Assembly (NCBI RefSeq): GCF_000517625.1
Contig: NZ_CP007055.1
Location: 1,736,001-1,800,000 of the forward strand
Length of the DNA: 64,000 nucleotides
DNA from: Halostagnicola larsenii XH-48
GTDB taxonomy: Archaea; Halobacteriota; Halobacteria; Halobacteriales; Natrialbaceae
Direction of reading: 5' to 3'
The stretch's first letter is position 1, and each line of letters opens with the position of its first letter. Of this stretch, positions 8,983 through 18,558 are shown one piece after another. A program made the position numbers and the translations under genes. The notes below the pieces were generated by a model, which saw only the letters and a program-made list of their open reading frames with translations, had not been told where the DNA came from and did not search any database.

Positions 8983-9948
8983 TCACTCCTCGATCGTCGC
9001 ACCCGCTCGAGACGGCGTGGCGAGGATAACCTCGCCCTCGAGCGACCGTTCCTCGAGCGCGCTGTGTGCGGCGGCCGTGGCCTCCCGGCCGTGATTTTCG
9101 TCGGTGACGCCGTAGACGACCGGTCCCCACGAGGACTGGCCGACGCCGAAGAGGACGGGACAGCCCTCGAGCGATTCGGCGAGTTCGCCCGCGGGCGGGC
9201 GGAAGACGCCGCCCTGGGCGTCCGCATACCAGGCTCCGTTCTTGCGGCCGATTTCGGCGATGGCGTCCCCGAAAGCCTCGAGTCTCCCCTCGGCGGCGGC
9301 CGGGAGGAGCCGTCCGGTGACGACGCTCGAGAGTTCGTCCGCGACGGCGGGGTCCGCGCGTTCGACCACCGCGCGCATGCTTTCGTCCTCGCCGGTGCCG
9401 CTGCGCCCCGGTTCAGCGTCGGGGACGACGACGAGGAATCGCCAGTCGCTGGGCAGGTCGTGTCTGGCGACTACCGGCGGTACCGTCCAGTCGCCCTCGG
9501 AGGGGGGTTCCGTGGTGAATCGTCCGGTTGGGTGGCCGGCATCGACGACGAATCCGCCGTTTTCGAACGTCGCGACGCCGACGCCGCTTCTGCCACCCCG
9601 CCCCATCGCCGGCGCGCGCTCCCGGACCGCCGGCTCGAGGCCGTAGGCCTTCGCCGTGGCCGCGAGAATAGAGAGGGCGAGCTGGGTACCACTCCCCAGT
9701 CCAACGTGTCGCGGGAGTCGGTTGCCGATCGAAAGCGATACGCCCGTAACTTGGAGCACGTCGACGGCTCGAGTCGCGTACTCCCGGACGAGCGGATCGC
9801 CGGCGACGACGCCGTCGGCTCGTTCCGCAGTGACCGTCAGGCGTGGTTCCTCGAGGCCGATACCGATGCCGCCGTAGAGTCGCTCGCGCGCGAGCGAGAG
9901 ATTTTGGAATCCAACGTGAAGCCGAGCGCCTGCGCGTACGGTCGCCAT
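8983..9948 (-). CDS. Beta-RFAP synthase family protein (GHMP fold)
   Basis: The 321-residue protein shows the start ATVRAGARLHVGFQNLS and the GHMP motif LPRHVGLGSGTQLALSI, both typical of beta-ribofuranosylaminobenzene 5'-phosphate synthase. In methanogens that enzyme condenses 4-hydroxybenzoate with PRPP at the start of methanopterin biosynthesis. Haloarchaeal homologues are common, but their product has not been proven to be methanopterin. I chose the ATG at 9948, since the 18 codons before it are an unlikely extension. The window also holds methenyl-H4-pterin cyclohydrolase (mch), a possible partner pathway. It runs convergent with the transporter gene, with only 21 bp between them. Confidence 0.8.
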   Translation of the reverse strand: MATVRAGARLHVGFQNLSLARERLYGGIGIGLEEPRLTVTAERADGVVAGDPLVREYATRAVDVLQVTGVSLSIGNRLPRHVGLGSGTQLALSILAATAKAYGLEPAVRERAPAMGRGGRSGVGVATFENGGFVVDAGHPTGRFTTEPPSEGDWTVPPVVARHDLPSDWRFLVVVPDAEPGRSGTGEDESMRAVVERADPAVADELSSVVTGRLLPAAAEGRLEAFGDAIAEIGRKNGAWYADAQGGVFRPPAGELAESLEGCPVLFGVGQSSWGPVVYGVTDENHGREATAAAHSALEERSLEGEVILATPSRAGATIEE

Positions 9949-10366
9949 GGAGGCGGCTATGTCCGCAGCAGGGAAGGAGATTACGACGATGGCAATGGCC
10001 ACCAGCGGTTCTCGAATCGACCGCGTTTTCGAACCCGTCTGAGCCGCTTGAGATGGCGTTTAAGGGTGTGATAAAGCGGTCGTTTCGAACTAACCGATGC
10101 ATAATAAACTACGGTCATCCGGTAGCTATCCCTGTCTCGACGGGTGTGTCGTACCCGCCCTATCGCTCGGGGGGACTCCCCTCACGGCGCCGAGCGAAAC
10201 GAAAGTCACATCGGGGATCGGTGTGTACCACTCGGCTGAAATCGAACGCGGTTTGGTGCGTGCGAACGTCCGGTCCGGAATCGATAGCGCTCGACGCCGA
10301 TCGTGGTCGCTCGCTGACGTGCTGGTGAATTCAGGATATGACTCGCAGACAGCAAACGGTGATTCG
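9949..10366. other. Divergent intergenic region
   Basis: These 418 bp lie between the divergent RFAP-synthase-family and flippase genes. An open frame continues from 10097 into the flippase, but its composition and lack of membrane character suggest it is not translated. No repeat or RNA gene is recognised. A short GGTGAT just before 10367 could serve as a ribosome-binding site. Confidence 0.5.
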
Positions 10367-11947
10367 ATGAATCGAAGTCTCACGAGCGGCATCCTCACCG
10401 TCGCCAGCGGCAAGTTCATCACGCTGTTTCTGGGAATTATTTCCTCGCCGCTGCTCTATCGCTGGATGGGCCCGGCCGATTACGGGGCCTACGCGACGGT
10501 GCTGTCCGCCCACTCGATCATCATGATCTTCGTCAGCACCGCCGTCGCCGACGGGGTGCGAAAGTACGTCGCCGAAGAGCGGTCGATCGACAACTGGGAG
10601 CGGTCTGTGGTCGGGTTTTACCTCCGGCTGGCGACGCTGCTCGTGGTTATCGGCTCGGCAATTCTGGGCCTGCTCACCTACGCGGGCGTCTTCGAGTTCG
10701 TCTGGGGCCCCGAGTTCACCCGCTACTCCTACGTGATGATCGGGATGGTAATCGCTTCCCAGTACATGATGTTCGCCCGAAAATCGCTGATGGGATTCGG
10801 GCTCGAGAAGTATTCGGAGCCGCTGAAGGTCCTCTATAACGTCTCGTTCGTCGTCGTCGCGGTGCCGCTGGTATACTACGGCTACGGCGTCGTCGGTGCG
10901 TTGCTCGGGCAGGTGATTGCGGCCGGTCTGGCCGCGGTGCTCGGACACGTCGTCTTACACTTCCACCAGTCGTTGCGCAGCGTGTTCGAACGCGACACCG
11001 GGACGCTTCCCAAGCGGGAGATGATGTCGTTTAACACGCTCTCGATCGTGCTCGTCTTTCTGCTAATGTCGCTGTACCACGTCGACGTGATGATGCTACA
11101 GGCGCTTGCGAACCAGGACGAGGTCGGCCACTACAAAGCCGCGCTCGTGTTCGCGGAGTTCCTCTGGTTCGCACCGATTACGTTACAGACCGTCTTCGTC
11201 CACTCGACGTCCGAACTGTGGTCGAAGGGAGAAAACGAACGAGTCTCCAGGCTGGCGGCGAAGACGACGCGATACACGTTCTTGCTCACGGCGATCATGG
11301 CGATCGGGATGGCCGCTCTCGCACACGACGTCGTACCGGTCTACTGGGGAGCCGAATCAGAGCCCGCGGTCGATCCGCTGTTGTTGTTGTTGCCGGGTGC
11401 TGTCGGGTTCGCGCTGGCGCGCCCGATGCTGGCGATCGGACAGGGGAAAGGCGAACTCAGGTATCCGATCATCGCGACCGGATCGGCCGCCGGTATCAAC
11501 GTCGTCTTGAACACGATACTGATCCCGCTGTATGGGATGTACGGTGCGGCCATCGCGACGTCGATCGGCTACGGTTCGATGGCGATCTTCCACGTCTGGA
11601 GCGCGTGGCAAGTCGGATTCGATCCGGTCTCTGACGCCCGATACGCGCGCGTGATCGCAACCGGAATCGTCTCGGCGCTTCCGATTTTCGCACTGGCGAA
11701 CGCGCTTTCAGCCCCTATCGCGGTTCCCGTTATCGGTCTCGTTCCGATCTCGACGTTCGTCGTGCCACCCGTCGGTCTGGCGCTGTTCGTCGCCATCGCC
11801 GTCGCGTTCGGCGCGCTCGATCTGACCGAAATCTTCCGAGTACTGGCTCAATTCCCTGACCCGATCGGGTCGAAGGCACGACCGGTCTGCCGACGGCTCC
11901 AGAACCGTGACGGTGAGGAGACCCTGTCGCAGTACTTTAAGTTCTGA
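10367..11947 (+). CDS. Polysaccharide/oligosaccharide flippase (MVF/Wzx-like)
   Basis: The 526-residue protein has about 12-14 hydrophobic helices and begins SLTSGILTVASGKFITLFLGIISS, split by a MGPADYGAYATV segment that is the usual start of polysaccharide-biosynthesis flippases of the MOP superfamily. These proteins move lipid-linked glycans across the membrane, in haloarchaea probably for N-glycan or exopolysaccharide export. No glycosyltransferases are next to it. The start at 10367 begins directly before the first helix. The last 30 or so residues are a basic cytoplasmic tail. Confidence 0.88.
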   Translation: MNRSLTSGILTVASGKFITLFLGIISSPLLYRWMGPADYGAYATVLSAHSIIMIFVSTAVADGVRKYVAEERSIDNWERSVVGFYLRLATLLVVIGSAILGLLTYAGVFEFVWGPEFTRYSYVMIGMVIASQYMMFARKSLMGFGLEKYSEPLKVLYNVSFVVVAVPLVYYGYGVVGALLGQVIAAGLAAVLGHVVLHFHQSLRSVFERDTGTLPKREMMSFNTLSIVLVFLLMSLYHVDVMMLQALANQDEVGHYKAALVFAEFLWFAPITLQTVFVHSTSELWSKGENERVSRLAAKTTRYTFLLTAIMAIGMAALAHDVVPVYWGAESEPAVDPLLLLLPGAVGFALARPMLAIGQGKGELRYPIIATGSAAGINVVLNTILIPLYGMYGAAIATSIGYGSMAIFHVWSAWQVGFDPVSDARYARVIATGIVSALPIFALANALSAPIAVPVIGLVPISTFVVPPVGLALFVAIAVAFGALDLTEIFRVLAQFPDPIGSKARPVCRRLQNRDGEETLSQYFKF

Positions 11948-12052
11948 CCCGCCCGGTGGGGTGCTGTAGAGCGGTGGCCCACCGCCTCGACGGATCAGTA
12001 GAGCCCCACCACGACCCGTGACGTTATACTGGTCGTTTCCCAACCCCTAGAC

Positions 12053-12673
12053 GTGCCAGTCGATAGCTCCGTCGGCGGCGTCGTTCTCGCGGGCGGGTAC
12101 TCCACGCGCTTTGGCGACGCCGACAAATCCATCGCCGAACTCGAGGGAACGCCCATGATCCGACGGGTCGCCGATCGGATCGCGGCGGTAACCGACGACG
12201 TGGTCGTCAATTGTCGATCGGAACAGAAAGAGCCGATCGCCGACGCCCTCTCGGGAGCGAACGCCACAATTCGGTTCGCGATCGATCCGATTCCGGATCG
12301 CGGACCCGTCGCCGGAATCCACGCGGGACTCGAGGAGTGCGACCGCGAGTACGCCGCAGTCGTCGCCTGCGACATGCCCTTCGTCGATCCCGCGCTCCTC
12401 GAAACACTCCTCGACCGTGCTCGCGGCCGCGACGGTGCGGTCGTCGAACTCGAGGCGGGCTGGCTCCAGACGACCCAGGCCGTGTATCGAACCGACGCCA
12501 TGGCTCGGGCCTGCGCCGCGACGATAGGTGAGGAGGACAACCGCGTCGTCGCGGCCTTGGAAAAAATCGACTGGGTTTCCGTGCCTGAGGCGAGCCTCGA
12601 GGGAATCTCCGAGAAGACGTTCGAGAGCATCGACACGCAGGAGGCACTCGACGACGCCGAACGGCGTATCTGA
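12053..12673 (+). CDS. mobA: Molybdenum cofactor guanylyltransferase
   Basis: The 206-residue protein carries LAGGYSTRFG at residues 12-21 followed by DADKS (K25), the MobA nucleotide-binding signature, and the metal-site motif VVACDMPF. It transfers GMP from GTP to molybdopterin to make the guanine-dinucleotide form of molybdenum cofactor. The start codon is GTG at 12053. An ATG start would lose the glycine-rich loop. It stands between the flippase and ilvD with no other Mo-cofactor gene nearby. Confidence 0.9.
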   Translation: MPVDSSVGGVVLAGGYSTRFGDADKSIAELEGTPMIRRVADRIAAVTDDVVVNCRSEQKEPIADALSGANATIRFAIDPIPDRGPVAGIHAGLEECDREYAAVVACDMPFVDPALLETLLDRARGRDGAVVELEAGWLQTTQAVYRTDAMARACAATIGEEDNRVVAALEKIDWVSVPEASLEGISEKTFESIDTQEALDDAERRI

Positions 12674-12813
12674 GTGATACGATCCCATCAGAGTGATGCG
12701 ATCCCGACAGAATAACGCGATCTGGCCATTTTGATACACGACTGCTCGTCGAGTACTCCAGACGACCAGGAAGAGAAAGGGCAACTTATCACCCCTCGAG
12801 TGCAGATTCGAGT

Positions 12814-14538
12814 ATGAGCAGCGATAAGTTCGACCACGGCAAGGACGAGCGGCTACAGAGCCGCGACGTGACGGAGGGTGCCGAGAAGGCGCCGCACCGA
12901 GCGATGTTTCGGGCGATGGGTTTCGACGACGAAGACCTTGGCTCGCCGATGATCGGCGTTCCGAACCCCGCGGCGGACGTGACGCCGTGTAACGTCCACC
13001 TCGACGACGTCGCGGCGTCGGCCATCGACGGCGTCGACGAGACCGGCGGCATGCCGATCGAGTTCGGGACGATCACCATCTCAGACGCGATTTCGATGGG
13101 TACGGAGGGGATGAAAGCGTCGCTCATCTCTCGAGAGGTCATCGCCGACAGCGTCGAACTCGTCGCGTTCGGCGAGCGGATCGACGGCCTCGTGACGGTC
13201 GCCGGCTGCGACAAGAACCTGCCGGGGATGATGATGGCCGCGATCCGGACCGATCTGCCCACGGTCTTTCTCTACGGCGGCTCGATCCTGCCCGGCGAAC
13301 ACGAGGGTCGAGACGTGAGCATCGTGCAGGTCTTCGAGGGCGTCGGCGCGTACGGAACCGGCGACATGGACGCCGACGAACTCGACGAACTCGAGCGCCA
13401 GGCCTGCCCCGGCGCGGGCTCGTGTGGCGGCATGTACACCGCGAACACGATGGCCTCGATCTCGGAAGCCATCGGCCTCGCCCCGCTCGGAAGCGCCTCG
13501 GCACCGGCCGAAGACGAGGAGCGATACGAAGTCGCCCGGCGGGCCGGCGAACTCGGCGTGGAAGTCGTCGAGGAAGATCGACGCCCCTCCGACATCATCA
13601 CTCGAGAGTCCTTCGAGAACGCGATCGCCGTCCAGACGGCCATCGGCGGCTCGACGAACGGCGTGCTCCACCTGCTCGCGCTCGCCCGCGAGGCCGGGAT
13701 CGACCTCGACATCGAGGACTTCGACGAGATCTCGCAGAAGACGCCGAAGATCGCCGACCTCCAGCCCGGCGGCGACCGCATGATGAGCGACCTCCACGAA
13801 ATCGGGGGCGTTCCGGTCGTCATCCGAAGGCTGCTCGAGGCCGGCCTGATCCACGGCGACGCGCTAACGGTGACCGGCCGGACGCTCGAGGAAGAACTCG
13901 AGACGCTCGATCTGCCCGACGACGAGGAGATCGACGCCGACTTCCTCTACTCGGTCGACGACCCCAAGGAAGAAGAGGGAGCGATCAAGATCCTCTCGGG
14001 GAACCTCGCGCCAGACGGCGCGGTCCTGAAGGTGACCGGCGACGACGAGTTCTACCACGAGGGTCCCGCCCGAATCTTCGAAAACGAGGAGGACGCGATG
14101 GCCTACGTCCAGGAGGGCCACATCGAGAGCGGCGACGTGATCGTCATCCGCAACGAGGGCCCGAAAGCCGGCCCGGGAATGCGCGAGATGCTCGGCGTGA
14201 CCGCGGCCGTCGTCGGTGCCGGCCACGAAGACGACGTCGCGCTCATCACCGACGGCCGCTTCTCCGGGGGCACCCGCGGACCGATGATCGGTCACGTCGC
14301 CCCCGAAGCCTACGTCGGCGGCCCGATCGCGTTCCTCGAGGACGGCGATACGGTGACGGTCGACATTCCGGAACGGGATCTCGAGGTCGACGTCGACGAC
14401 GCGGAACTCGAGGCCCGACGTGAGGAGTGGGACCAGCCCGAAAAACCGTACGACAACGGCGTGCTCGCGAAGTACACCCGCGACTTCGGCTCGGCGGCGA
14501 ACGGTGCCGTCACGAATCCGGGTCTCAGAGACGAGTAG
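12814..14538 (+). CDS. ilvD: Dihydroxy-acid dehydratase
   Basis: The 574-residue protein catalyses the dehydration of 2,3-dihydroxy acids to 2-keto acids in valine, isoleucine and leucine biosynthesis. Iron-sulfur ligands are visible as C59 (VTPCN), C132 (GCDKN) and C204 (GSCGGM). The substrate region [15 protein letters not shown] and the C-terminal [16 protein letters not shown] are intact. Length is normal for the family. It is probably monocistronic. The other branched-chain gene in the window, leuA/cimA, lies 43 kb away. Confidence 0.97.
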   Translation: MSSDKFDHGKDERLQSRDVTEGAEKAPHRAMFRAMGFDDEDLGSPMIGVPNPAADVTPCNVHLDDVAASAIDGVDETGGMPIEFGTITISDAISMGTEGMKASLISREVIADSVELVAFGERIDGLVTVAGCDKNLPGMMMAAIRTDLPTVFLYGGSILPGEHEGRDVSIVQVFEGVGAYGTGDMDADELDELERQACPGAGSCGGMYTANTMASISEAIGLAPLGSASAPAEDEERYEVARRAGELGVEVVEEDRRPSDIITRESFENAIAVQTAIGGSTNGVLHLLALAREAGIDLDIEDFDEISQKTPKIADLQPGGDRMMSDLHEIGGVPVVIRRLLEAGLIHGDALTVTGRTLEEELETLDLPDDEEIDADFLYSVDDPKEEEGAIKILSGNLAPDGAVLKVTGDDEFYHEGPARIFENEEDAMAYVQEGHIESGDVIVIRNEGPKAGPGMREMLGVTAAVVGAGHEDDVALITDGRFSGGTRGPMIGHVAPEAYVGGPIAFLEDGDTVTVDIPERDLEVDVDDAELEARREEWDQPEKPYDNGVLAKYTRDFGSAANGAVTNPGLRDE

Positions 14539-14642
14539 CGACGACTCGTTTCGGCCGTCGTCCGTTCCTGTTATCGGCCTCTTTCTGCATCTACTTGTTT
14601 CTACTAACAGCCGTGCGTGCTCAGCTCGTTACTGCCGTCGGC

Positions 14643-16427
14643 TCACTCGTTCCAGCGCGCGTCCGCGAGCGTCCGCTGGACGATTTCGTCGCCGACGGCT
14701 TCCGCGAGCGTCTCAAAGCCCGTCCGTTCGGTTCGGTCCGTCGCGTTCGCGACCAGCCTCGAGACGATGAACTCCGGCGTCGAGCGCCCCACGGTGTTAA
14801 ACCGGGGCTGGTAATCGACGAGCAACTCGAGGTCGGGATCGAGCCCCTCGGCGAAGATGCCGTCGACGCGCGCCGCCTCGGGCAGCGGCTCGAGGTCGTC
14901 CGCGAGGTGTGTGACGAACACGCCCATCGCGTCCCTGTCGACCGAGAGCGTCACGAGCCCGTGCAACAGATCGGCCGCGCTTCCGGGCTCGGTGATGGCT
15001 TCGAACTCGTCGACGAGCATCAGCGTTCGACCGCCGGAGGACAACGGCGGCACGATCGACTTCAGCGTCGACTCGAGCACGCCGGCGTTGAAACTCGCGT
15101 GGCGTCGGTGAAAGACCAGCGAATCGACGGGGGTCACTTCGGCCCGATCGGCCGGAACGGGTAATCCCATCGACGCCAGCAACACGACCTGACAGAGCGT
15201 CTCGAGCAGCGTCGTCTTCCCGCCGCTGTTTGCCCCCGTGAGGACGGCCACGTCTTCCTCACCGGGGACGGAGCCGACGTCTTCGGGGACGCTCGTCACG
15301 CCGTGAGCGCCGAGACCGTACGTGACCGGCTGGACGGATTCGTCTTCCCGCGCCTCGAGCGACAAATTGCGGGCGTTGACGACCGAAATCGCGTCGCGGT
15401 CGCTCCGAGCGCTCTCGTCCCCGACGAACGTCGGTCGCGTACAATCGTAGGCGATCGCGAACCGCGCGAGCGAGAGGTGTAAGGCAATCTCGTCGACTGC
15501 AGAAACCGCCTGTTCGACGGCATCGTCCGCAGCCTCGAGCGTTTCCTCGAATTCCGCCGCGACGGCCGTCTCGCGCTCGTCGACGGCCTCGGTGAGGTTC
15601 GATCGAAGCGCCCGGAGCGTGCCGCCGACGAAGTCGGTGGCGTCGCTGGCGTCGGTTGGCATCGCGTCTCGAACCTGATCGACCGTGACGCCCGTCTCGC
15701 TCAGCAGGCGGTCCTCGAACGCGTCGCGGAACCCCTCGACGTCGTGGATGCCGTCGTCCCGAAGCTCCTCGATGAGTTCGAGCGCGTTCGCGTCCATGTC
15801 CTCGACCGCGCCGAGTGCGGTCCGAAGTCGATCGAGTTCGTCGTCGGCCCCCTCGCGAACTCGACCGCCCGTCAACGCGCCGAGCGCGTCGGCGGCCTCC
15901 GTTAACGTTTCGCGCTCGAGTTCGGCGATCGCCGCGAACGGCCCGGAATCGACCCCCGCCTCGAGTAACGTAAGCGCCGCTTCGACGGCCGCGTGTTCGC
16001 TCTCGTCTCGCTCGTCGTAGCGGTCGTAGGCCTCGAGCACGCGTTCTTTGTCTTCGTCCTCGAGGGTCGTCCAGGCGTCCCGAGCAGCCAGCACGCCGTC
16101 AAGCCGGTCGATCATCTCATCCCGGCTCGTCCGGGGCGTGAGCACTCTGATCCGATCGGCTGCCCGCTCGGTGACCGCGTGTTCGACCGCCAGATCGAGC
16201 AGTTCCTTGTAGGCCTTGCGGGCGTCGCTGGTCGCCAACACGTCCATTCCCGCGCCGCCGGTCGCCCGTCGGAGAATGCGGGTCGCCCGACCTCGGGGTA
16301 ACCCCGCCTCCGAGAGCGTCCGAACGTCGCCGCTCTCGATCGCTCTGATCGCTCGTTCCCTACCGAGTTCCGCGACCAACGTCTCGCGGGTCTTCGGCCC
16401 GACTCCCCAGTACTCCTCGAGTCGCAT
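14643..16427 (-). CDS. MutS-family ATPase with N-terminal helix-hairpin-helix
   Basis: The 594-residue protein begins MRLEEYWGVGPKTRETLVAELG, a helix-hairpin-helix-like DNA-binding start, and continues with a long acidic helical (probably coiled-coil) middle. It ends in a MutS-type ATPase domain with Walker A GANSGGKTTLLE and Walker B MLVDEFEAITEPG. It lacks the mismatch-recognition domain of MutS1 and shows no Smr nuclease domain typical of bacterial MutS2. It is probably a haloarchaeal MutS-related protein in recombination or repair. The start at 16427 is chosen because the upstream extension is Arg-rich shadow sequence. Confidence 0.8.
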   Translation of the reverse strand: MRLEEYWGVGPKTRETLVAELGRERAIRAIESGDVRTLSEAGLPRGRATRILRRATGGAGMDVLATSDARKAYKELLDLAVEHAVTERAADRIRVLTPRTSRDEMIDRLDGVLAARDAWTTLEDEDKERVLEAYDRYDERDESEHAAVEAALTLLEAGVDSGPFAAIAELERETLTEAADALGALTGGRVREGADDELDRLRTALGAVEDMDANALELIEELRDDGIHDVEGFRDAFEDRLLSETGVTVDQVRDAMPTDASDATDFVGGTLRALRSNLTEAVDERETAVAAEFEETLEAADDAVEQAVSAVDEIALHLSLARFAIAYDCTRPTFVGDESARSDRDAISVVNARNLSLEAREDESVQPVTYGLGAHGVTSVPEDVGSVPGEEDVAVLTGANSGGKTTLLETLCQVVLLASMGLPVPADRAEVTPVDSLVFHRRHASFNAGVLESTLKSIVPPLSSGGRTLMLVDEFEAITEPGSAADLLHGLVTLSVDRDAMGVFVTHLADDLEPLPEAARVDGIFAEGLDPDLELLVDYQPRFNTVGRSTPEFIVSRLVANATDRTERTGFETLAEAVGDEIVQRTLADARWNE

Positions 16428-16609
16428 AGTCGAACGTTCGAGGGAACTGTCTTGAACGCTGTGGCACTGGATCGACGGCTCCGATCGACCGACTGGCTCC
16501 CGGTCCGGTCGGCGGCCGGACAGCCGACGACGTGCGCTCTCGAGCAAGTCCGCTCGAAGAGGAGAACCACACCTGTGGCTGCAGAAAAACAACCCCGAAT
16601 AGACCCTGA

Positions 16610-17179
16610 TTACAGCAGTTCGAGAACGGTCAGCGTCTCGAAGGGGAACGATTCGTCTGCGACGGCGACGGCGCTGAACCCGTTCTCGCCGGCGCGTTCG
16701 ACGACCTCGTCGACGCCGGTGAGACTGCTCACCAGCAGGAGGACGACGCCGTCGGGCGCGAGCACGCGGTCGACGGTATCGAGAAACGGGTCGACGACTT
16801 CGCGGCCGTCCTCCCCGCCCGAGAGCGCGCGCTCCATCCAGTCGTCCCACTCGGTTTCGGATTCGGTCGGGAGGTACGGCGGATTGAACGCGACCGCGTC
16901 GAAGCTCCCGTCGGCGAACGGCTCGAGAAGATCCGCCCGGACCGGTTCGACGCCCTCGCTTCGGGCCTGCTCTAAGGCGTGGGGATTCACGTCGGAGGAG
17001 ATCACGCGCGCGCCCGTTTCTTCTGCGAGTCGGTTCGCGATGTACCCCGATCCGGTGCCGACCTCGAGTACGAGGTCCCCCTCCTCGAGTCGGTCGCAGG
17101 CGGCGTCGGCGAGCAGTTCCGAGTCCTCCGCCGGCTGGTAGACCTCGGACTCGAGGCCGCGTTTCTCGGCGAGATCCAT
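16610..17179 (-). CDS. HemK2/PrmC-type N5-glutamine methyltransferase
   Basis: The 189-residue SAM-dependent methyltransferase has VYQPAEDSELL at 13-23, motif I EVGTGSGYIAN at 39-49 and the catalytic NPPY at 99-102. NPPY with the short length matches the HemK2/MTQ2 group, which methylates the GGQ glutamine of archaeal and eukaryotic release factor 1. Its ATG directly abuts the stop codon of the mscS gene, and GGAGGAGAG just upstream, inside mscS, could act as a ribosome-binding site. That implies co-translation with mscS. Confidence 0.88.
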   Translation of the reverse strand: MDLAEKRGLESEVYQPAEDSELLADAACDRLEEGDLVLEVGTGSGYIANRLAEETGARVISSDVNPHALEQARSEGVEPVRADLLEPFADGSFDAVAFNPPYLPTESETEWDDWMERALSGGEDGREVVDPFLDTVDRVLAPDGVVLLLVSSLTGVDEVVERAGENGFSAVAVADESFPFETLTVLELL

Positions 17180-18478
17180 CTAGCTCTCCTCCGAGGTGGC
17201 AACCCGTTCGCCGTCCGTCTCCGAGCCTGCGTCCGGATCAGCGTGGTCGGTGTCGGAACTCGCGTCGGCTCGTTCATCGAACTGTGCGGAGTTGGTCTCG
17301 GACGAATCATCGTTCGGATCGGCGGCGTCGCCTGCTCCAGGAGGCACTTGCTCTCCGTTAGCGAACACGAGTCCGCCGTGTTCGGCGCGGCCGGACAGTT
17401 CGCGCTGGGGGTAAGGAATCTTGATCCCGCTCTCGTCGAACGCCTCCTTTATTTCCCTGACGGCTGCCGTTCTGGCTTGCCAGCGCCGACGTGCGCTCGG
17501 CTTGTCGATCCAAAAGCGCGCGCTCAAAAGGACCGACGAATCACCGAATCCTTTCGAGACGACGTGTGGGGCCGGTGCCGGCTGTGCGATGTCGAGGTCT
17601 TTCATCGTTTCTTCTGCGAGTTCGACCGCCCGTTCGATGTCCGCGGTGTAGTCGATACCGATCTCGACCTCGATCCGGAGGCGACCCCGCTTCGAGCGGT
17701 TGATGATCATGCCCGACGCGATGAGATCGTTCGGGATCATGATGTACTCGCCGTCGAACGACTGGACGCGGGTGTTGAAGATCGATATGTCGGTGACCGT
17801 TCCCTCGCTGTCTTGAACCTCGATCCAGTCACCGATCTCGAACGGCCGAGAGAACATCAACACGAACCCCGCGAGGATCGAACTGACCGTCTGTCTCGCC
17901 GCCATCCCGAGTCCAGCCCCGAAAAGCCCTGCACCGACCAACAACCCGCTCAGATCCTCGATCCAGACGCCCAGAATCACTACCAGCGTAACCGACCAGA
18001 TCGTCACCTGCGAGAGGCGGTGGGTGACCTCCCGTTGATGGTCGGTCACCGCCGTCGATGAACTGAACAATTCCCGAATAACCCGCCGAACGAATCGGGT
18101 GATGATGAATCCGCTCAGGATGATGACACCCGAGATGACGACTCTGGCGATCACCGGCGCGTCGAGTTCGAGGTTGTTGAAGGCCCTCGTCAGCCGCGTG
18201 GTTTCCTGCCACACACCCAGAACGACCGCAATCGTGAGCGCACACGCGCCGACGAGGAGGAACATCGTGACAAAATCGGCGTACAGCGCTCGAGTTCGCT
18301 CGGAGAGCCAGCATTGTATCTTGCTATAGGCTAATACGACACACGACAATAGGCCAACCGCCGCCACCGTCACGACGAGTCGCTGGCTCGACGTCGAAAA
18401 TTGCTCTCCCAACCAGTCGAACCCGGAGAGTACCTCGAGCATCTCTGTCCCTTTCGAGCGAGTCGTCGTTGCATCCAC
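17180..18478 (-). CDS. mscS: MscS-family mechanosensitive channel
   Basis: The 432-residue membrane protein has about four N-terminal helices, then the MscS pore-lining helix and beta domain with GLGMAARQTVSSILAG, followed by FSRPFEIGDWIEV. The C-terminal 65 residues are an acidic Asp/Ser/Glu-rich tail. It would release solutes when membrane tension rises after osmotic down-shock. An internal Met twelve codons downstream (18442) is an equally plausible start. Its stop codon touches the ATG of the methyltransferase gene, and ksgA lies 80 bp upstream on the same strand. Confidence 0.92.
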   Translation of the reverse strand: MDATTTRSKGTEMLEVLSGFDWLGEQFSTSSQRLVVTVAAVGLLSCVVLAYSKIQCWLSERTRALYADFVTMFLLVGACALTIAVVLGVWQETTRLTRAFNNLELDAPVIARVVISGVIILSGFIITRFVRRVIRELFSSSTAVTDHQREVTHRLSQVTIWSVTLVVILGVWIEDLSGLLVGAGLFGAGLGMAARQTVSSILAGFVLMFSRPFEIGDWIEVQDSEGTVTDISIFNTRVQSFDGEYIMIPNDLIASGMIINRSKRGRLRIEVEIGIDYTADIERAVELAEETMKDLDIAQPAPAPHVVSKGFGDSSVLLSARFWIDKPSARRRWQARTAAVREIKEAFDESGIKIPYPQRELSGRAEHGGLVFANGEQVPPGAGDAADPNDDSSETNSAQFDERADASSDTDHADPDAGSETDGERVATSEES

Positions 18479-18558
18479 CTGTATCCGTCGGTCGACCGCG
18501 GTGAGAACTACAGTCGAGAACTGTCGGTATCCGGGTATGAGAGCAGGGATTCCGGCAC

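Noticed and set aside
8983..9948. Homoserine kinase or other GHMP kinase
   Set aside because: The opening ARLHVGFQNLS and overall motif pattern fit RFAP synthase better than the kinases.
10097..10366. 90-codon extension of the flippase
   Set aside because: It has no membrane character and the real first helix begins at the ATG at 10367.
13422..14423. 333-codon frame inside ilvD
   Set aside because: Extreme Arg content and overlap with the intact ilvD active-site segments mark it as a shadow.
16428..16850. N-terminal extension of the MutS-like protein
   Set aside because: The extra 141 codons are Arg-rich and low-complexity, cross the gap and enter the methyltransferase gene in another frame. 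The family start is at 16427.
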